Shown: one piece after another, positions 12,533-14,162 of the stretch
Numbering within the stretch: position 1 is the first letter of the stretch
Layout: every line of letters begins with the position of its first letter
Source: an uncultured Clostridia bacterium
GTDB lineage: Bacteria; Bacillota; Clostridia; Oscillospirales; Acutalibacteraceae
Assembly (NCBI GenBank): GCA_947624755.1
Contig: CANQLQ010000020.1
Span: 1 to 14,162, forward strand
Direction: 5' to 3'
DNA: 14,162 nt
Position numbers and translations under genes: made by a program
Notes under the pieces: generated by a model
What the model was told of the DNA's origin: nothing
Databases searched by the model: none
Seen by the model: the letters and a program-made list of their open reading frames with translations, nothing else

Positions 12533-14113
12533 ATGAAAGAAAAAAGTATACTAAAATCAAAAGCATTTCCATGTATTTTTCTTTCAGTATCAGTTATCGG
12601 AACAATTTTATTTAATGCGGCAAGAGCAACTTGGGTTTTTGTTGACATCGCTTTGAAAATTGACAGTTTTACATTATACCTGTTATATGCTATGGTTGTA
12701 AATTCTGTTTTAAGCGTTGTGCTGACTGCGTTGAGGTTATATGAGATCAAAATAAAAAATGTACCCCTTTACAGAAAAAAGGCTTATTGCGCAGTAAGCA
12801 TCATATCCTCTGTTTTTTCAGTGTTGTTTTTCGTTATAGCCATCGTTTTCTTAATCATTATGTCAACCCGCGATTCGTCCGAAGTTTTTTTGCTTTATCT
12901 CAAAAATTCACTTTATGATGCCGTTTTAATTATTCTTGTGTCTTTTTTTGCTTTATTTTTCCCTTTGCTCAAAGGCAAATCACGCAAAGCGGTTCTTGCG
13001 GTTTCGCTTGCGGTCATATCGGTTTTGGTGATATGCAAAATTTTTCCTGTCGGTACATATAAAATCACGTGCGACCCAACGGTTATAGATACCGGTAAAG
13101 ATTACAGCGTAATTTTTTCTACAAGTGACTTTGGCACAGGCTATGTTGAGTACACCTATAACTCAAAAGAGTATAAGGTATACGACAACACCGGAGGCAG
13201 AATTAACAGCGATTCAAAAATTCACAGTATAAGCATTCCGTACGAACACCTTAATAATAACACATATAAAGTAGGCTCTGTCCGTGTTATCGAGCAGTAT
13301 AGCTACGGCAGCCGCACAGGTAAGGAAATATTATCCGACGAATATACTTTCACTCCCGTTACGGGAAAAAACAGAACATATCTTGTCGTTTCCGACTGGC
13401 ATACAAAAATAAAAAAAGCTTACAGCGCAATTTCTTATATGGGTGATTATGACGGTGTGATTCTTATGGGTGACTCTTCTCCGGGTCTGGATTTTGAAGA
13501 GGAAGCAATCAGAAATATCGTTGAATTTTCGGGTAAGCTTTCAGGCGGTACAATGCCTGTAATTTATACAAGGGGCAACCACGAAACGCGGGGAAGTTAT
13601 GCAAGCAAGCTTTTAAACGCTCTTGGTCTTGAAAGCTTTTATTATACGGTTGATACGGATAACTATTCTTTTGTTATCCTTGACAGCGGTGAAGATAAAG
13701 ACGACTCACACCCGGAATACGGCGGTATGGACGATTATAATACTTATCGTACAAAAATGATCGAATGGCTCAAAGAAGCAGAAGTTAAAAATGATAAGGT
13801 TATCACCCTTTCCCATGCATGGCAAATAAGCGAAGTTGAAAAGGATTTGTCCGAAGAAGCATGGAACGAGATTGACAGACTCGGTACAAAGCTTGTTATT
13901 TCAGGCCACTCTCATCAATGCCGCCTTGTAGGAAAAAATGAAAGCGAACAGGAAATGCTCTCGGCTCATCCGAATATTACGGCATATATGGACGGCGGTT
14001 ATAATAACGACAAATATGTTGCATCAAAAATGACACTCTCTGAAGATAAAATATATCTTGAAGCTTATGACCACTTAGGCGAAAAGGTGTTTGAGCATAG
14101 CATTAAATGGTAA
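12533..14113 (+). CDS. Membrane-anchored calcineurin-like metallophosphoesterase
   Basis: This 526-residue predicted two-metal phosphoesterase has a membrane domain of about five helices (approximately 12-34, 46-67, 85-110, 125-146, 153-173). These place the following part outside the cell if the N-terminus is inside. Residues about 174-280 are beta-rich and fit an Ig/fibronectin-like domain of the kind preceding purple acid phosphatases. The catalytic domain has the full metal-ligand set: SDWH (287-290, Asp288 and His290), GD (313-314), GNHE (348-351), SHAW (427-430, His428) and GHSH (458-461). The substrate is unknown; phosphate monoesters, nucleotides or cell-surface phospho-groups are all possible. 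RBS GGAGGG lies 6 bases upstream of ATG 12533. Its own promoter precedes it, so it is a single-gene unit in this window. Confidence 0.88.
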   Translation: MKEKSILKSKAFPCIFLSVSVIGTILFNAARATWVFVDIALKIDSFTLYLLYAMVVNSVLSVVLTALRLYEIKIKNVPLYRKKAYCAVSIISSVFSVLFFVIAIVFLIIMSTRDSSEVFLLYLKNSLYDAVLIILVSFFALFFPLLKGKSRKAVLAVSLAVISVLVICKIFPVGTYKITCDPTVIDTGKDYSVIFSTSDFGTGYVEYTYNSKEYKVYDNTGGRINSDSKIHSISIPYEHLNNNTYKVGSVRVIEQYSYGSRTGKEILSDEYTFTPVTGKNRTYLVVSDWHTKIKKAYSAISYMGDYDGVILMGDSSPGLDFEEEAIRNIVEFSGKLSGGTMPVIYTRGNHETRGSYASKLLNALGLESFYYTVDTDNYSFVILDSGEDKDDSHPEYGGMDDYNTYRTKMIEWLKEAEVKNDKVITLSHAWQISEVEKDLSEEAWNEIDRLGTKLVISGHSHQCRLVGKNESEQEMLSAHPNITAYMDGGYNNDKYVASKMTLSEDKIYLEAYDHLGEKVFEHSIKW

Positions 14114-14162
14114 TTTAATAAGGGATTGTCGCAAATTTAATTCTTTTACAAATTGCGTAGGG
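14114..14162 (+). other. Partial inverted repeat at the window edge
   Basis: CGCAAATTT (14130-14138) and AAATTGCG (14150-14157) can pair with one bulge, 17 bases after the phosphoesterase stop. It may be the start of a terminator, but no T-run follows before the window ends. Confidence 0.3.

Overview
The window looks like the chromosome of an anaerobic, gut-type Clostridium relative (Firmicutes, probably Oscillospiraceae/Ruminococcaceae). The evidence is moderately low GC, strong AGGAGG-type ribosome sites, a T-box riboswitch, a CotJC-type spore-coat gene fragment and a TnpX/TndX-like large serine recombinase. The taxon is an inference from style; no marker gene is present.

Layout. (1) About 1-1990 is the right-hand end of an integrated element: a possible gene tail, a 50-residue ORF starting with TTG, a promoter lying inside a 45-bp near-perfect palindrome, and a large serine recombinase that is the last gene of the element. 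(2) At 1970-2203 the recombinase stop overlaps the start of an ORF that is the C-terminal part of a CotJC/manganese-catalase gene. The element appears to have integrated inside cotJC, and the 5' part of that gene should lie beyond the far end of the element, outside this window. (3) 2204-9399 is a complete tryptophan operon. It has a sigma-A-type promoter, a T-box leader with UGG (Trp) in a well-formed specifier loop and an intrinsic terminator, then trpE-G-D-C-F-B-A in pathway-competent order with overlapping or closely spaced genes. The one loose joint, trpG-trpD, is filled by a 178-bp fold-back repeat that also supplies the trpG stop codon. (4) 9323-10168 has no gene I can support. It holds terminators, an AT-rich stretch, fragments of the same repeat family and a run of perfect hairpins. 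(5) 10169-12024, minus strand, is a two-gene set of alpha/beta hydrolases. A second full repeat copy (12045-12332) lies directly upstream, in the opposite orientation to the trp copy. (6) 12483-14113 is a promoter and a membrane-anchored calcineurin-like phosphoesterase with a purple-acid-phosphatase-like layout.

How it works together. Uncharged tRNA-Trp should bind the T-box leader, block the terminator at 2637-2680 and allow transcription of seven enzymes that convert chorismate (plus glutamine, PRPP and serine) to tryptophan. TrpE also carries an allosteric-site motif for feedback inhibition. The hydrolases and the phosphoesterase are unrelated to that pathway as far as the sequence shows.

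The least ordinary signals are the cotJC interruption by a recombinase element, the palindrome centred on the recombinase -10 box, and the dispersed repeat family whose internal 27-bp units show compensatory stem changes. I saw no CRISPR array, defence system, rRNA or tRNA gene.
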